Shown: positions 36,822-46,878, numbered from the stretch's first letter. The stretch is DNA of 64,000 bases from Stenotrophomonas sp. ATCM1_4 (GCF_004348115.1 NZ_QPFB01000001.1:2466773-2530772); one strand, 5' to 3'. Notes: a model not told the origin generated them from the sequence alone. Translations and numbers: made by a program.

Positions 36822-38888
36822 TTACTGGCCGATGTGCTGCTTGAGCCAGTCATTGACGGTGTCGTGCCACTTGACGCTGTTGTGCGGCTTGAGCACCCAG
36901 TGGTTCTCGTCCGGGAAGTACAGGAACTTGGACTCGATTCCCTGACGCTGCAACGCGGTGAACGTGGCCAGGCCCTGCTCGACCGGGATGCGGTAGTCCA
37001 GCTGGCCCTGCACCACCAGCATCGGCTTTTTCCAGTTGGCGACGTGGTTGACCGGGTTGAACTTCTCGTAGTTCTGCGGGACGTCGTACGGCGTGCCGCC
37101 CTGCTCCCACTCGGTGAACCACAGTTCTTCGGTGGCATAGCCCATGGCACGCTGGTCGAACACGCCGTCGTGGTTGACCAGGCACTTCCACGGCTCGTTC
37201 CAGTTGCCGGCGATCCAGTTGACCATGAAGCCGCCGTAGCTGGCGCCCAGTGCGCAGGCCTTGTCGCCGTTGAGGAAGCTGTACTGCTGCTGCGCGGCGG
37301 CCCAGCCCTTCTGCAGGTCTTCCAGCGGGCGGTCGCCCCAGTGCTGGCTGATCGCATCGGTGAAGGCCTGGCCGTAGCCGGTGGAGCCGTGGAAGTCGAT
37401 CATCACCACCGCGTAGCCCTGGCCGGCGTAGGTCTGCGGGTTCCAGCGGTTGCTCCAGCCATTGCCGAAGCTGCCCTGCGGGCCACCATGGATCAGGAAC
37501 GCCACCGGGTACTTCTTGCCTTCCTGGTAGTCGTGCGGCTTGACCACGTAGCCGTGCACGGTTTCGTTGTTCCAGCCCTTGAACGAGAACTGCTCGAAGT
37601 CACCGAAGTTCACGTCCGGCAGCATCTCGCCCGCACTCTGGGTGATCGCACGCTGCGGCGCGCCGGCAGCGGTGGTGCTGGTGAACACCTGGTCGCCGCT
37701 CTTGAGCGAGTTGCGGCTGAAGGCCAGCGTGTCGCCGGCGATGTCGAAGGCCGAGATGCTGCCCTCGCCCACCACCTTGCTGACCGCGCCATCGGCGACC
37801 TTCACCGCGAACAGCGGGTGTTCACCCATGTCCTGCGCGGTGGTGTAGACGGTGCCGCCATCGGCCGACAGGGTGATGCCATCAGCCGAACGGTCCCACT
37901 GCGGGGCGATCTCGCGGGCCTTGCCACTGGCCAGGTCCAGCGCCATCAGGCCGAAGCGGTCGGCTTCGAAGCCCGGGCGCTTCATGGCGCGGTAGAACAG
38001 GGTCTTGCCGTCGGCGCTGAACACCGGGCCGGCATCCCACGCCGGGTTGGCGGCGGTCAGGTTGACCGGGGCGGCCTTGCCGGTGGCGTCGAGCTTGTAC
38101 AGGTCGAAGTTGGTCGACCACGGCTCCTGGTTGCCCTGCACGCGGATGCTGGCCACCACCGAGGTGCCATCCGGCGACCAGACGAAATCGTCATTGCCAC
38201 CGAACGGCTTGGACGGCGCATCGCCGGCCAGGGTCGCGCTGATCGCCGAGGCGCCCTTCACCGCGGCAGCGCCAGCGGCCGGCAGCGGCGCGACGAACAG
38301 CGTGTTGCGACGGCCATCGGCCCAGGTGTCCCAGTGGCGCACGAACATGCTGTCGTAGATCTGCGCGCTGCTCTTGTCGGCCTTGGCGGCATCCAGCCGC
38401 TTGCTGGTGCAGGTCAGGTCCGAACCGCAGTCCTGGAACACGCCGGCGCTGAACAGCACGCGGTCGTCCTGCGGCGAAATGCGGTAGCTGTGCACGTCCA
38501 GCGCGAAGTCGGTCAGCTGGCGCGGCGTGCCCCCGGCCAGCGGCATCACGTACAACTGCTGGCTGCCGTTACTGGCACTCAGGAAGTACACGCTCTGGCC
38601 GTCGGCGGAGATGGATGCCGAGTTCACGTTCCAGCCTTCCGGCGACAGGCGCTTGGGCGGGGCCAGGTCACGGGTGCGCAGGTCGCGGATCCACAGGCTG
38701 CTGCTGCCCTTCAGGTCGGCGTCGACCACGCGCTTGGCGAACACCACCTGGGCCCCGTTGCCGGCAAGCAGCGGCGCCGATACGCGGTCCAGCTTGACCA
38801 TGTCGCGGACTTCAAAACCGCGCGCACTGGCCAGCGAAGGCAAGGCGGCGAGCAGGCACAGGGGCAGCAAGGCGTGACGAAGCTTCAT
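36822..38888 (-). CDS. Exported S9-family peptidase (dipeptidyl/acylaminoacyl peptidase type)
   Basis: 688-aa serine peptidase with signal peptide MKLRHALLPLCLLAALPSLA. An N-terminal beta-propeller (about 25-430) is followed by the alpha/beta-hydrolase domain. The catalytic triad is visible: S550 in GASYGGFM, D631 in QLDYRIPVEQ and H663 in DENHWVLKP. ATG 38888 has GGGAGA at a suitable distance, unlike the ATG at 38894. It probably trims peptides in the periplasm; the peptide transporters just upstream fit peptide feeding. Confidence 0.92.
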   Translation of the reverse strand: MKLRHALLPLCLLAALPSLASARGFEVRDMVKLDRVSAPLLAGNGAQVVFAKRVVDADLKGSSSLWIRDLRTRDLAPPKRLSPEGWNVNSASISADGQSVYFLSASNGSQQLYVMPLAGGTPRQLTDFALDVHSYRISPQDDRVLFSAGVFQDCGSDLTCTSKRLDAAKADKSSAQIYDSMFVRHWDTWADGRRNTLFVAPLPAAGAAAVKGASAISATLAGDAPSKPFGGNDDFVWSPDGTSVVASIRVQGNQEPWSTNFDLYKLDATGKAAPVNLTAANPAWDAGPVFSADGKTLFYRAMKRPGFEADRFGLMALDLASGKAREIAPQWDRSADGITLSADGGTVYTTAQDMGEHPLFAVKVADGAVSKVVGEGSISAFDIAGDTLAFSRNSLKSGDQVFTSTTAAGAPQRAITQSAGEMLPDVNFGDFEQFSFKGWNNETVHGYVVKPHDYQEGKKYPVAFLIHGGPQGSFGNGWSNRWNPQTYAGQGYAVVMIDFHGSTGYGQAFTDAISQHWGDRPLEDLQKGWAAAQQQYSFLNGDKACALGASYGGFMVNWIAGNWNEPWKCLVNHDGVFDQRAMGYATEELWFTEWEQGGTPYDVPQNYEKFNPVNHVANWKKPMLVVQGQLDYRIPVEQGLATFTALQRQGIESKFLYFPDENHWVLKPHNSVKWHDTVNDWLKQHIGQ

Positions 38889-38976
38889 GGGCATCTCCCG
38901 GGAAACGGCAAAACACGGATGGTAGGCGGCGCACGGACCCCGATGCAAAGGCATGAAGTCATGCCCGTGAAACAGC

Positions 38977-39012
38977 CGCAAACGGCAAAGCCGCCCTTGG
39001 GCGGCTTTGCGT
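38977..39012 (-). terminator. hairpin after the OPT gene
   Basis: CAAAGCCGCCC / GGGCGGCTTTG inverted repeat between the OPT stop and the S9 peptidase start. On the minus strand it is followed by CCGTTTGCGG. A transcription end for the OPT gene is plausible. Confidence 0.45.
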
Positions 39013-39077
39013 TGGCTTGGCCCCGCCAGGCGTCTGCGTGAGCCCCGCTACCGCGTGAGCCCTGGCCTCTGCGTGAG

Positions 39078-39209
39078 CCCCTCTCCTGCGAAGCGGGAGA
39101 GGGGTTGGGGCGAGGGCGCCTTGGCTTTGCGCCAGGAGCTACGGCCAGATCACCCCCCAAGCGCCCCCATCCGCCCTTCGGGCACCTTCCCCCGCAAGCG
39201 GGGGAAGGG
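39078..39209. repeat. two dispersed GC-rich palindromes
   Basis: CCCCTCTCCTGC gaa GCGGGAGAGGGG (39078-39104) and CCTTCCCCCGC aa GCGGGGGAAGG (39185-39208). The first is shared with 55575-55601 and related to 43250-43282. They fill most of the 350-bp gap between S9 and OPT genes. Confidence 0.55.
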
Positions 39210-39236
39210 ACAAAGTCACAGCAGGGTTGGTCTGCC

Positions 39237-41204
39237 TCAGGCCTTCGCCGCCTGCTCACCCTTCTTGCCGACCCGGTACAGCAGCAGGCCGACCAGGAAC
39301 AGCACCACCAGGCCCGCCCAGGCCGAAGCCGAGGCCCAGGTATCGGCGAAGCTGCCCAGGTTCACCGCCAGCACGTCGCCACGGCCGCTGACCACGATCG
39401 GGATGGCGATGGCGATGCCCATCAGCGCCTCACCGGTGATCAGGCCGGCGGCGAACAACACGCCCGGGCGATGCACGCGGTCACGGCCTTCCTCGTCGTC
39501 CGGCTTGATCTTGTGGAAGCGTTCGACCAGGTAGGCCAGCAGGCCGCCCAGGAAGATCGGCACCATCAGCTCCAGCGGCAGGTAGATGCCGATGGCGGCG
39601 GCCAGCACCGGCACGCGGAAGCGCTTGCCGGTCTTCTTCAGCCATTCGTCGATGGCGATGATCACCGCGCCGACGCCGGCGCCCAGCGCGATCATCATCC
39701 ACGGCAGCTCGCCGCCGAACAGGCCACGCGCCACCGAGGCCATCAGGTTGGCCTGCGGGGCGGCCAGCGCGTTCGGATGTTCGGCCGTCGGAGCACCGAT
39801 GCCGTAGGCATGCGCCAGCAGGTTCAGCACCGGGGCCATGATCAGGGCACAGGAGAACGCACCGATGCCCAGCATCAGCTGCTGCTTCCACGGGGTCGCG
39901 CCGACCAGGTAGCCGGCCTTGAGGTCCTGCAGGTTGTCACCGCCGACCGCGGCCGCGCAGCACACCACCGCGCCGATCATGATCGCCGCCACCGGGCCCA
40001 GCGCCGAGTCACGGCCCATCAGCAGCACCAGCACCGCCGAAGCAAACAGGATGGTGGAGATGGTGATGCCCGAGACCGGGTTGTTCGACGAACCGATCAG
40101 GCCGGCCAGGTAGGCCGACACCGATACGAACAGGAAGCCGGCCACGATCATGATCAGGGTCATCGGGATCGAGACATGCCACTGGCCGACGATGGCCTGG
40201 TACAGGCCCAGCAGCGGCAGGGTGAAGGCGACCAGCGCGATCAGCATCCACTTCATCGGCAGGTCACGCTCGGTCTCGGCCACCTGCACCGCACCGGCAC
40301 TCTTGCGGGCCGCGGCGAAACCGCTCTTGATGCCCTTGACCAGCGACTTGCGCAGCGAGAACAGGGTCCACACGCCGCCGATCAGCATCGCGCCGACGCC
40401 GAGGTAACGGATCTTGGCGCCCCAGATGGCGAACGCGGCATCGGCCGAGGAGGCCGTGGCGATCTGCCCCGCCAGGCCCGGGTCGGTGTTCATGAAGAAC
40501 GCCTGGTACAGCGGAATGGCGATGTGCCAGGACAGGATCGAGCCGGACACCACCACGATGCCGACGTTCAGGCCGACGATGTAGCCCACGCCCAGCAGCG
40601 CCGGCGACAGGTTGGTGCCGATGAAAGCGGTGATCTTGGAGCTGCCGACGTAGGCCGACTGCGCCCAGGCGTCCGGGAAGATGCGCAGGCCCGAGGCGGC
40701 GGCCAGCTTGACCAGGCCACCGATGGCGGCCGACAGGCCCAGGATCTTCATGCCCGGGCCGGGGTTCTCACCGGCCTTGAGCACTTCGGCCGCAGCCTTG
40801 CCCTCCGGGAACGGCAGCGGGTCCTCGACGATCATCGAACGGCGCAGCGGCACCGAGAACAGCACGCCCAGCAGGCCACCCAGGCCGGCGATGCCCAGCA
40901 CCCACCAGTACTTGAAGTCCGGCCAGTAGCCCATGATGACCAGCGCCGGGATGGTGAAGATCACGCCGGCGGCGATCGACGAGCCGGCCGAGGCGCCGGT
41001 CTGGACGATGTTGTTTTCAAGGATGGTGCCGCCACCGAGCAGCCGCAGCACGCCCATCGAGACGACGGCGGCGGGGATGGCGGTGGCGATGGTCAGGCCT
41101 GCGAACAGACCCAGGTAGGCATTGGCGGCGGACAGGATCACCGCCAGCACGACGGCGAGCAGCACCGCGCGGAAGGTGAGCTGCCGAGGCGCAGCGTTAT
41201 TCAT
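39237..41204 (-). CDS. OPT-family oligopeptide transporter
   Basis: 655-aa polytopic protein starting MNNAAPRQLTFRAVLLAVVL. Motifs typical of the OPT superfamily: NAYLGLFAGLTIATAIPAAV, NNIVQTGASAGSSIAAGVIF and PLPFPEGKAAAEVLKAGE. It is predicted to import oligopeptides (or metal-chelate peptides) by proton symport. It is divergent from the POT gene, and the S9 peptidase lies downstream. Complete; longer in-frame extensions to 42317 are antisense to the POT gene and were not used. Confidence 0.92.
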   Translation of the reverse strand: MNNAAPRQLTFRAVLLAVVLAVILSAANAYLGLFAGLTIATAIPAAVVSMGVLRLLGGGTILENNIVQTGASAGSSIAAGVIFTIPALVIMGYWPDFKYWWVLGIAGLGGLLGVLFSVPLRRSMIVEDPLPFPEGKAAAEVLKAGENPGPGMKILGLSAAIGGLVKLAAASGLRIFPDAWAQSAYVGSSKITAFIGTNLSPALLGVGYIVGLNVGIVVVSGSILSWHIAIPLYQAFFMNTDPGLAGQIATASSADAAFAIWGAKIRYLGVGAMLIGGVWTLFSLRKSLVKGIKSGFAAARKSAGAVQVAETERDLPMKWMLIALVAFTLPLLGLYQAIVGQWHVSIPMTLIMIVAGFLFVSVSAYLAGLIGSSNNPVSGITISTILFASAVLVLLMGRDSALGPVAAIMIGAVVCCAAAVGGDNLQDLKAGYLVGATPWKQQLMLGIGAFSCALIMAPVLNLLAHAYGIGAPTAEHPNALAAPQANLMASVARGLFGGELPWMMIALGAGVGAVIIAIDEWLKKTGKRFRVPVLAAAIGIYLPLELMVPIFLGGLLAYLVERFHKIKPDDEEGRDRVHRPGVLFAAGLITGEALMGIAIAIPIVVSGRGDVLAVNLGSFADTWASASAWAGLVVLFLVGLLLYRVGKKGEQAAKA

Positions 41205-41414
41205 GGAAAGCCCTTGGATGGCAAAAAACCGCTGCCACGCTAACGCCCGCTTAACGTCAAGTCCAGACGCAACGCGCCATCCGGTGGCAATGGGCAAAGC
41301 CTGTCCCCGGATCCGGCCTGCCCGGCCGCCGCATCCGGCAAGGTCCCGGGACAGGCCGGCAACGGCCGCCAAAGCGCGCCTATACTCGCCGGCTTCCTCC
41401 TTCCAGCACCGCCA

Positions 41415-43181
41415 ATGTCCACCCGCCAATCCCTGTCCCGGGCCGGCAGCGACGACTTCCTGGGCCACCCCAAGGGCGTCTATGTCTGCTTCTTCACCGA
41501 AATGTGGGAGCGCTTTTCCTTCTATGGCATGAAGGCGCTGCTGTTGCTGTACCTGACCAAGTACCACCTGTTCGGCGACAAGGCCGGCCTGGACCTGCTG
41601 GGCGCCTACGGCGGTCTGGTCTACTGCATCCCGGTGTTCGGCGGGCTGCTGGCCGACCGCTGGCTGGGCATGCGCAAGGCGGTGGTGTTCGGCGGCATCC
41701 TGCTGGTGCTGGGCCATGCCGGCATGGCCTTCGAGGGCCAGCAGGCCCACCACGTCGGCGGCCAGGTGGTGCGCGACGAGGCCGCGCTGGGGGTGACCTA
41801 CCTGTCGCTGGCGCTGATCATCATGGGGGTGGGCTTCCTGAAGCCGAACATCTCCACCATCGTCGGCAAGCTGTACCCGGAGAACGACCCGCGCCGTGAT
41901 TCGGGCTTCTCGCTGTTCTATGCCGGCATCAACCTGGGGGCACTGTTCGCCTCGCTGGTGTGCGGCTTCCTGGGCGAGGCCTATGGCTGGAAGTACGGCT
42001 TCGGTGCGGCCGGCATCGGCATGCTGGTGGGCCTGGCGATGTTCCTGTGGGGCCAGAAGTACCTGCACGGCCACGCCGAACCGCCGCAGCCGGCGACCCT
42101 CCGCCAGCGCGTGCTCGGCATCCGTCGCGAGTGGCTGATCTACGTGCTGGCGGTGCTGGCGGTGGTGCCGGTGGCGGCGTTGATGTGGGCCGCGGCCAAC
42201 GGTGCGTTCGCGCTTGGTGGCGAAATCAGCCTGGCGCTGATGCTGATGATCGTGGTGCTCGGCGGCGTGCTGCTGTGGTTTGCCTGGTTCACCGGCACCC
42301 AATGCACGCCGGTGCAACGCCAGCAGATGATCGCGCTGATGGTGCTGATCTTCATGGCGCTGGTGTTCTTCACCCTGTATGAGCAGACCTACGGCTCATG
42401 GGTCACCTTCACCGACCGTCTGCTGACCAAGGACCTGGTGCCGGCACTGGTGATCCGCGACGGCACGCCGCTGCCATGGTCGATCGTGTCGCTGCTGCTG
42501 GCGCCGCTGGGCTTCGTGGTGGCCGCACGGCTGTCCGACCGCGACCCGGATTCCAATGCGCCACGCGTGCTGTTCGCACTGATCGTCGCCGCGATGCTGG
42601 TGATGCTGGTACGCGACTGCCTGGTGCTGCCGCAGACGGCCGGTTCACTGACCTACCTGGGCGCGTTGTTCCTGGTGCTGCTGGCGCCGCTGTTCGCGGC
42701 GTTGTGGGCATGGCTGGACAAGCGCCGGCTGGACCCCTCCAAGCCGGTGAAGTCCTCGTTCGGGCTGGTGTTCGGCGCGTTGTCGTTCGTGCCGCTGGCG
42801 CTGGCCGCCCAGCAGGTGGGCGCAACCGGGCAGATGGCCAGCGTGTGGTGGCTGGTGCTGGCCTACTTCGTGCTGGAAGTTGGCGAGATGTGCCTGTCGC
42901 CGGTGGGCCTGTCGGCGGTCACCCAGTTGGCGATGCCACGGGTGATGAGCCTGATGATGGGGACCTGGTTCCTGGCCACGGCGTTCTCCGAGACGCTGGC
43001 GGCCCTGTTCGGCAAGCTGGCGGCCATCGACGTGCCCGAAGGCGAGGTGATGAACATCGCCGAGGCTGCCGCGCGCTACGAACATCTGTTCTGGCTGCTG
43101 ATGTGGATTGGCCTGGGCTGTGCGGTCGCCGCCCTGCTGGCCTCGCCCTTGCTCAAGCGGATGATGCACGGCGTACGCTGA
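41415..43181 (+). CDS. POT/PTR2-family proton-dependent oligopeptide transporter
   Basis: 588-aa MFS-fold peptide symporter. The proton-coupling ExxER motif is EMWERFSFYGM (about 30-40), and the PTR2 signatures are GGLLADRWLGMRKAVVFGG and FSLFYAGINLGALFASLVCG. A 12-14 TM pattern is clear. It imports di- and tripeptides. It is divergent from the OPT gene across about 210 bp. Confidence 0.94.
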   Translation: MSTRQSLSRAGSDDFLGHPKGVYVCFFTEMWERFSFYGMKALLLLYLTKYHLFGDKAGLDLLGAYGGLVYCIPVFGGLLADRWLGMRKAVVFGGILLVLGHAGMAFEGQQAHHVGGQVVRDEAALGVTYLSLALIIMGVGFLKPNISTIVGKLYPENDPRRDSGFSLFYAGINLGALFASLVCGFLGEAYGWKYGFGAAGIGMLVGLAMFLWGQKYLHGHAEPPQPATLRQRVLGIRREWLIYVLAVLAVVPVAALMWAAANGAFALGGEISLALMLMIVVLGGVLLWFAWFTGTQCTPVQRQQMIALMVLIFMALVFFTLYEQTYGSWVTFTDRLLTKDLVPALVIRDGTPLPWSIVSLLLAPLGFVVAARLSDRDPDSNAPRVLFALIVAAMLVMLVRDCLVLPQTAGSLTYLGALFLVLLAPLFAALWAWLDKRRLDPSKPVKSSFGLVFGALSFVPLALAAQQVGATGQMASVWWLVLAYFVLEVGEMCLSPVGLSAVTQLAMPRVMSLMMGTWFLATAFSETLAALFGKLAAIDVPEGEVMNIAEAAARYEHLFWLLMWIGLGCAVAALLASPLLKRMMHGVR

Positions 43182-43249
43182 GCTACGCAGGAGTGGGTTC
43201 GGTCATGAAGCCGATACCGCTTTGGGCAAAGCCAACGACAACCCCTCCC

Positions 43250-43282
43250 CAACCCTCCCCTTGCCTACGGCAAAGGGAGGGA
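43250..43282. repeat. dispersed GC-rich palindrome
   Basis: CCCTCCCCTTGCC tac GGCAAAGGGAGGG between convergent POT and OprB genes; related to the CCCTCTCCC palindromes elsewhere in the window and possibly acting as terminator. Confidence 0.5.
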
Positions 43283-43391
43283 GCGGTCCGTTGCACCTGA
43301 CACGGCAGGCGCGGCCTCGGCTACGAAGCCGATACCGCTTCGGGTAAAGCCACCTGCCTGCGAAGGAAGCACACGGCGCCCGCACCCGTCA

Positions 43392-44756
43392 TCAGAACGA
43401 CGTCTGCACCTTGACGCCCGCCACGAACGCGCCGTCCACTTCCGTCACACCACCGGGGTGGCGCACGTACTGCAGGTTCGGGCGAATCGTCAGCCACGGC
43501 GCGACATGCACGCCGTAATACACCTCGGCGTTGTATTCGGCGTCCTGCAGCGGCTGATACAACGGATCGAGGTAATCCTCGACACCGTTCACCGCGTTCA
43601 ACAACATCTGCCGACGACGCACCTCTGCATTGATATGGATCCGTGCCACGCCGATGCCCAGGTCATCCTGCGGACGGGCATCGAAGGGGCCGGCATAGAC
43701 CAGGCCGACCTGCTGGTAGTTGTCCACCACATTGGTCGCCTTGTCATGCGCGGTGTAGGTGGCGAACACCCTCAGCCCACGCGTGGCATCGCCGCCACGG
43801 GCCGTGAGCTGCTGCTGCACCTCCACCCATGCGCCGTGCTTGCGGTCATGCGACCGGAACGGATTTCCCGTCACCGCCTGGGGCAACCCGTCCACGTCCT
43901 TGAAGACGTCATCGGCCCGCGCGGTGCTGTAGTAGTAGCCCAGCCGGTACTCGCCCGGCAGCGCCGCGGTCCCCAGCCGGGGGTGCCAGACCAGTTCGAT
44001 GGGGACCAGCGTTCCGGCGCGCCCCTCCGTGCTGAAGGTGAAACCGCGTCGGCGGTCGAGGACCGAGGGATTCTGTTCATAGGCGCCCACCTGCACGAAC
44101 CAATCCGGCGCGAAGCTGTAACGGACACGGGCCGCCCATTGGCTGACCGGCCAGTTGTACCAGATGCTCCCCGCCCAGTTGCCCACCTGCGAACCGCAGA
44201 AGGCCAGGTTCTGGAAGTCGCAGGGAAAGCTGTTGAAGTCCTCGCCTGGGCCAAAGCGCCCGAGCTTCACATCCAGAGCACCATCAAAGTAGGCCTGCTG
44301 GTACCAGAGCTGGGTAAGCCGCCAGGTCTGCCCTCGCCCCCAGATCTCCTGCATCGAACTGAGCTGCCCGGCACGCGGGTCGGCGATGCGCGCATTGGAC
44401 AGATTCTCGCCGCTCCGCTCGGTGACGGTCACCTGCAACTGCGCCGTCTTCCAGCCGAACACCTTTTCCAGATCCAGATGCATGCCCAGCGCGAACTGGT
44501 CGCTGTAGCGCCCCACCTGGTCGTCGTTGTAGCCACCGTCAAGGTTGGTCGCCACCTCGCCGACATAATCGAGGTTGAAGTCGATACCGCGCGCCTGGAG
44601 CTCCGTGCGCTTGCCGCCCCAATCACCCAGCATCCACTTCGAATCAGACGCGAAGGCATCGGCCGCATGCGCCGAGCCGCACAAGGCCATTGAACACAAC
44701 AAAAACGCGCCGCCCGCTGCAAGCGTTGGCGAACGGAGAGTGGGGACTTTGATCAC
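43392..44756 (-). CDS. oprB: Carbohydrate porin, OprB family
   Basis: 454-aa outer-membrane porin. The start is GTG 44756 with the strong RBS AGGAGGT 6 nt upstream (minus strand), which rules out the opening to 45053. The signal peptide ends at GSAHA-AD. OprB features: LLGDWGGKR-like segment WMLGDWGGKRTEL, DYVGEVATNLDGG and a barrel ending in VKVQTSF with a terminal Phe. It allows diffusion of sugars across the outer membrane. Confidence 0.9.
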   Translation of the reverse strand: MIKVPTLRSPTLAAGGAFLLCSMALCGSAHAADAFASDSKWMLGDWGGKRTELQARGIDFNLDYVGEVATNLDGGYNDDQVGRYSDQFALGMHLDLEKVFGWKTAQLQVTVTERSGENLSNARIADPRAGQLSSMQEIWGRGQTWRLTQLWYQQAYFDGALDVKLGRFGPGEDFNSFPCDFQNLAFCGSQVGNWAGSIWYNWPVSQWAARVRYSFAPDWFVQVGAYEQNPSVLDRRRGFTFSTEGRAGTLVPIELVWHPRLGTAALPGEYRLGYYYSTARADDVFKDVDGLPQAVTGNPFRSHDRKHGAWVEVQQQLTARGGDATRGLRVFATYTAHDKATNVVDNYQQVGLVYAGPFDARPQDDLGIGVARIHINAEVRRRQMLLNAVNGVEDYLDPLYQPLQDAEYNAEVYYGVHVAPWLTIRPNLQYVRHPGGVTEVDGAFVAGVKVQTSF

Positions 44757-45440
44757 GTGGCGACCTCCTCGGGTGGTTCTTGCCTCCGCGCATGGCGCGG
44801 CCCTCTCCAAGCCCCGCCTTACGGGCATAAGGATGCATGGAGACATGCATTGCTCTGTGAAATACGGCAAGGCAGCGGCCCGCGGCGTTACGCCCGGGGG
44901 CGAATCCGCGAAACCCGCGCACCAGGAACCCTTCCGTCCCGGCGGCACGGGTTGGCCGCGCAGCGATGTTAGGTTCGTGCCCACCGCGCACACGCGCGCC
45001 CTTGCAGGACGCATCGTTACGCTGGCCAATCCACCACTCGCGACATGCGGCACCCACGCGCGTGCGCCTCACTTTCCTGCAGGAACATCGTCGCCAAGCC
45101 TCGTTGAATCAATGGCATGCGAAATCAGATGCGGACAATCAGTGTCTGCCGGACAGCGGAAATGATCACCGCGCCCTTTTTAGGACATGCAGCGTTTCAC
45201 CCTGTTCATTGCGCTGACATATCCGCGGCACACAGCACGCACCACCCACGACCTACAAGGCAGGATGACAGGAAGAACGATGCAACCGGCATGGAATCCG
45301 GGAACTCCGACCTACCAGCGCCTGGATGGCAGCGATCAACTGCCCGATTTTCGGCGCGCACTGTCTCCCTATCGCTGTGGACACCGGACACAATCGCAGG
45401 CCATGCCGCCGCCAACGGTCGCTGCCATCCGGTCAATTCG
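44757..45440. other. gene-poor gap upstream of oprB
   Basis: About 680 bp with no ORF that has a start, RBS and recognisable domain. Short open frames (for example 45117-45464) look non-coding. It should hold the oprB promoter on the minus strand and marks the left edge of the accessory island. Confidence 0.4.
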
Positions 45441-45508
45441 CCGACGCGCCCCGATTTTGAGTAGCGTGGTGATTTGTAGTTCAATCCCCAACGAGACGGA
45501 GATTGGAA

Positions 45509-45772
45509 ATGAAGAAGCACTTTTCCGAAGAACAGATCATCAGCTTCCAGCGTGAGGCAGAGGCCGGCGTGGCGGTGAAAGAGGTGTGCCACCGACACGG
45601 GTTTAGTGAGGCGTCCTACTACCTGTGGCGCGGCAAGTTCAGCGGCATGAGCGTGCCGGAGGCCAAGCGGCTCAAGGATCTAGAGGCGGAGAATGCCCGA
45701 CTGAAGAAGCTGCTATCCGAGCAGTTGTTGGAGAACGACGTCATCAAGGACGCTCTACGGAACAAGTGGTGA
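45509..45772 (+). CDS. IS3-family transposase OrfA
   Basis: 87-aa HTH protein of IS3 elements: MKKHFSEEQIISFQREAEAG, then VCHRHGFSEASYYLWRGKF, and a leucine-zipper-like tail (LEAENARLKKLLSEQLLEN). ATG 45509 with GGAG upstream. Appears intact. Confidence 0.9.
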   Translation: MKKHFSEEQIISFQREAEAGVAVKEVCHRHGFSEASYYLWRGKFSGMSVPEAKRLKDLEAENARLKKLLSEQLLENDVIKDALRNKW

Positions 45773-46605
45773 GTGCGCCGGCACACAGGACGCTGGTGCG
45801 GCATTTGATGGAGCACGGGCTCACGGAGAGGCGGGCACTGGCCGTGGTACGGATGAGCGCCAGCGCACTGCGCTATGCCCCGCGCCCCGATCGCAACATC
45901 GAACTTCGCGAGCGGCCCCTGCCGCTGGCACAGCGACACAAGTGCTACGGCGTGGGGATGATCTACCTGATGCTGCGGCAAGAACAGTGGCCGGTGAATT
46001 ACAAGCGGGTGGAACGCTTGTATCAGGACGCCAAGTTGCAGGTGCGTCGGCGCAAGCGGAAGAGAGTGCTGCTGGGCGAGCGCCAACCGTTACTGCGGCC
46101 GGAGGCGGCCAATCAGGTCCAGTCAATGGACTTCGTGTTCGATCGCACCGCCGAGGGTCGTGTAATCAAGGCGCTGACTATCGTCGAAGATGCCACGCAT
46201 GAGGCGGTAGCGATTAAGGTAAAGCGGGCGATCTCCGCCTATGGCGTGGCGCGGGTGCTGGACCGGCTCGCACTGACCCGAGGCCTGCCGCAAGTGATCC
46301 GGACCGACAACGGCAAGAAGTTCTGCGGCAAGGCAATGGTGGCGTAGGCCTACGAGCGAGGCGTGCAGTTGCGCTTGATCCCGCTAGGAAGGCCCAACCA
46401 GAACGCCTACATCGAGAGTTCCAACGGCCGCTTACCCGACGAATGCCTCAACGAGCACTGGTTTCCAACACTGCTGCACACACGTACCGAAATCGAAATC
46501 TGGCGACGGGAATACAACGAGGAGCGACCGAAGAGATCTTGGGAGGTCTGACACCGGCCGCTTATGCCCAATAACTCGCGGCCAAAGCCGCCACGATTAA
46601 ATCTG
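45769..46605 (+). pseudogene. IS3-family transposase OrfB, broken
   Basis: DDE integrase starting with GTG that overlaps the OrfA stop (GTGA). The first catalytic Asp is in QSMDFVFDRT and the second in VIRTDNGKKF. A TAG at 46345 stands where the family has Trp (MVAW), so the DDE domain is cut before the Glu (NQNAYIESSNGRL, in the following frame segment). A further 1-nt loss near 46537 shifts the end, where LGGLTPAAYAQ can be read in another frame, and another stop follows at 46570. Multiple lesions mean an old, inactive copy. Confidence 0.85.
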
Positions 46606-46665
46606 GACTCTCTAAAGCCCCCCGTTACTGAAATCGGGAAGGGGACGCCGCATGTAATTCCAGGT

Positions 46666-46850
46666 GACCCATCACCCATTAACACCTGAAACCCAAAAGC
46701 TGAAAGCATTAACCACCTCAACAACAAGCACAGAAAAGCAGCGAAAGAGTTGAACCTTCGAAAAATCGAACTCTTTCCACCTATCTTTAAACGCGATGTC
46801 GATGGCGCCGCCTGCCTCCTGCCTTCCTGGAAACACACGTCATTCCCGAC
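46666..46850 (-). pseudogene. decayed copy of the 60-aa downstream ORF
   Basis: The minus strand starts MTCVSRKA like the ORF at 49062-49244 but loses frame after the eighth codon; beyond this, nucleotide similarity (FKxxWxEFDFSK region and the hydrophobic tail) continues in another frame. It lies downstream of lipoprotein copy 1 as the intact one lies downstream of copy 3. Confidence 0.5.
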
Positions 46851-46878
46851 GCAAAATTTTCTAGAAAATAACGCATCG

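Larger units (their letters stand above)
45441..46650 (+). mobile_element. decayed IS3-family element (IS407-like group)
   Basis: An element of about 1.2 kb with overlapping orfA and orfB. Imperfect ends are visible: CCCCGATTTTGAGTAGCG on the left (about 45449-45466) against, on the right, the reverse complement TCCCGATTTCAGTAACG (about 46622-46640). It sits at the left edge of the duplicated cassette region; the cassette homology starts right after it (CATGTAATTCCAGG). orfB is broken, so the copy is inactive on its own. Confidence 0.75.

Noticed and set aside
39105..41243. 712-codon open frame antisense to the OPT transporter
   Set aside because: Shadow composition; the OPT gene on the other strand is complete.
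45117..45464. 115-codon frame upstream of the IS3 element
   Set aside because: No RBS, no domain, overlaps the IS left end, and composition looks random.
46407..46838. 143-codon minus-strand frame over the IS right end
   Set aside because: It runs across the IS border and out of frame with the repeated 60-aa ORF; explained by decayed sequence.
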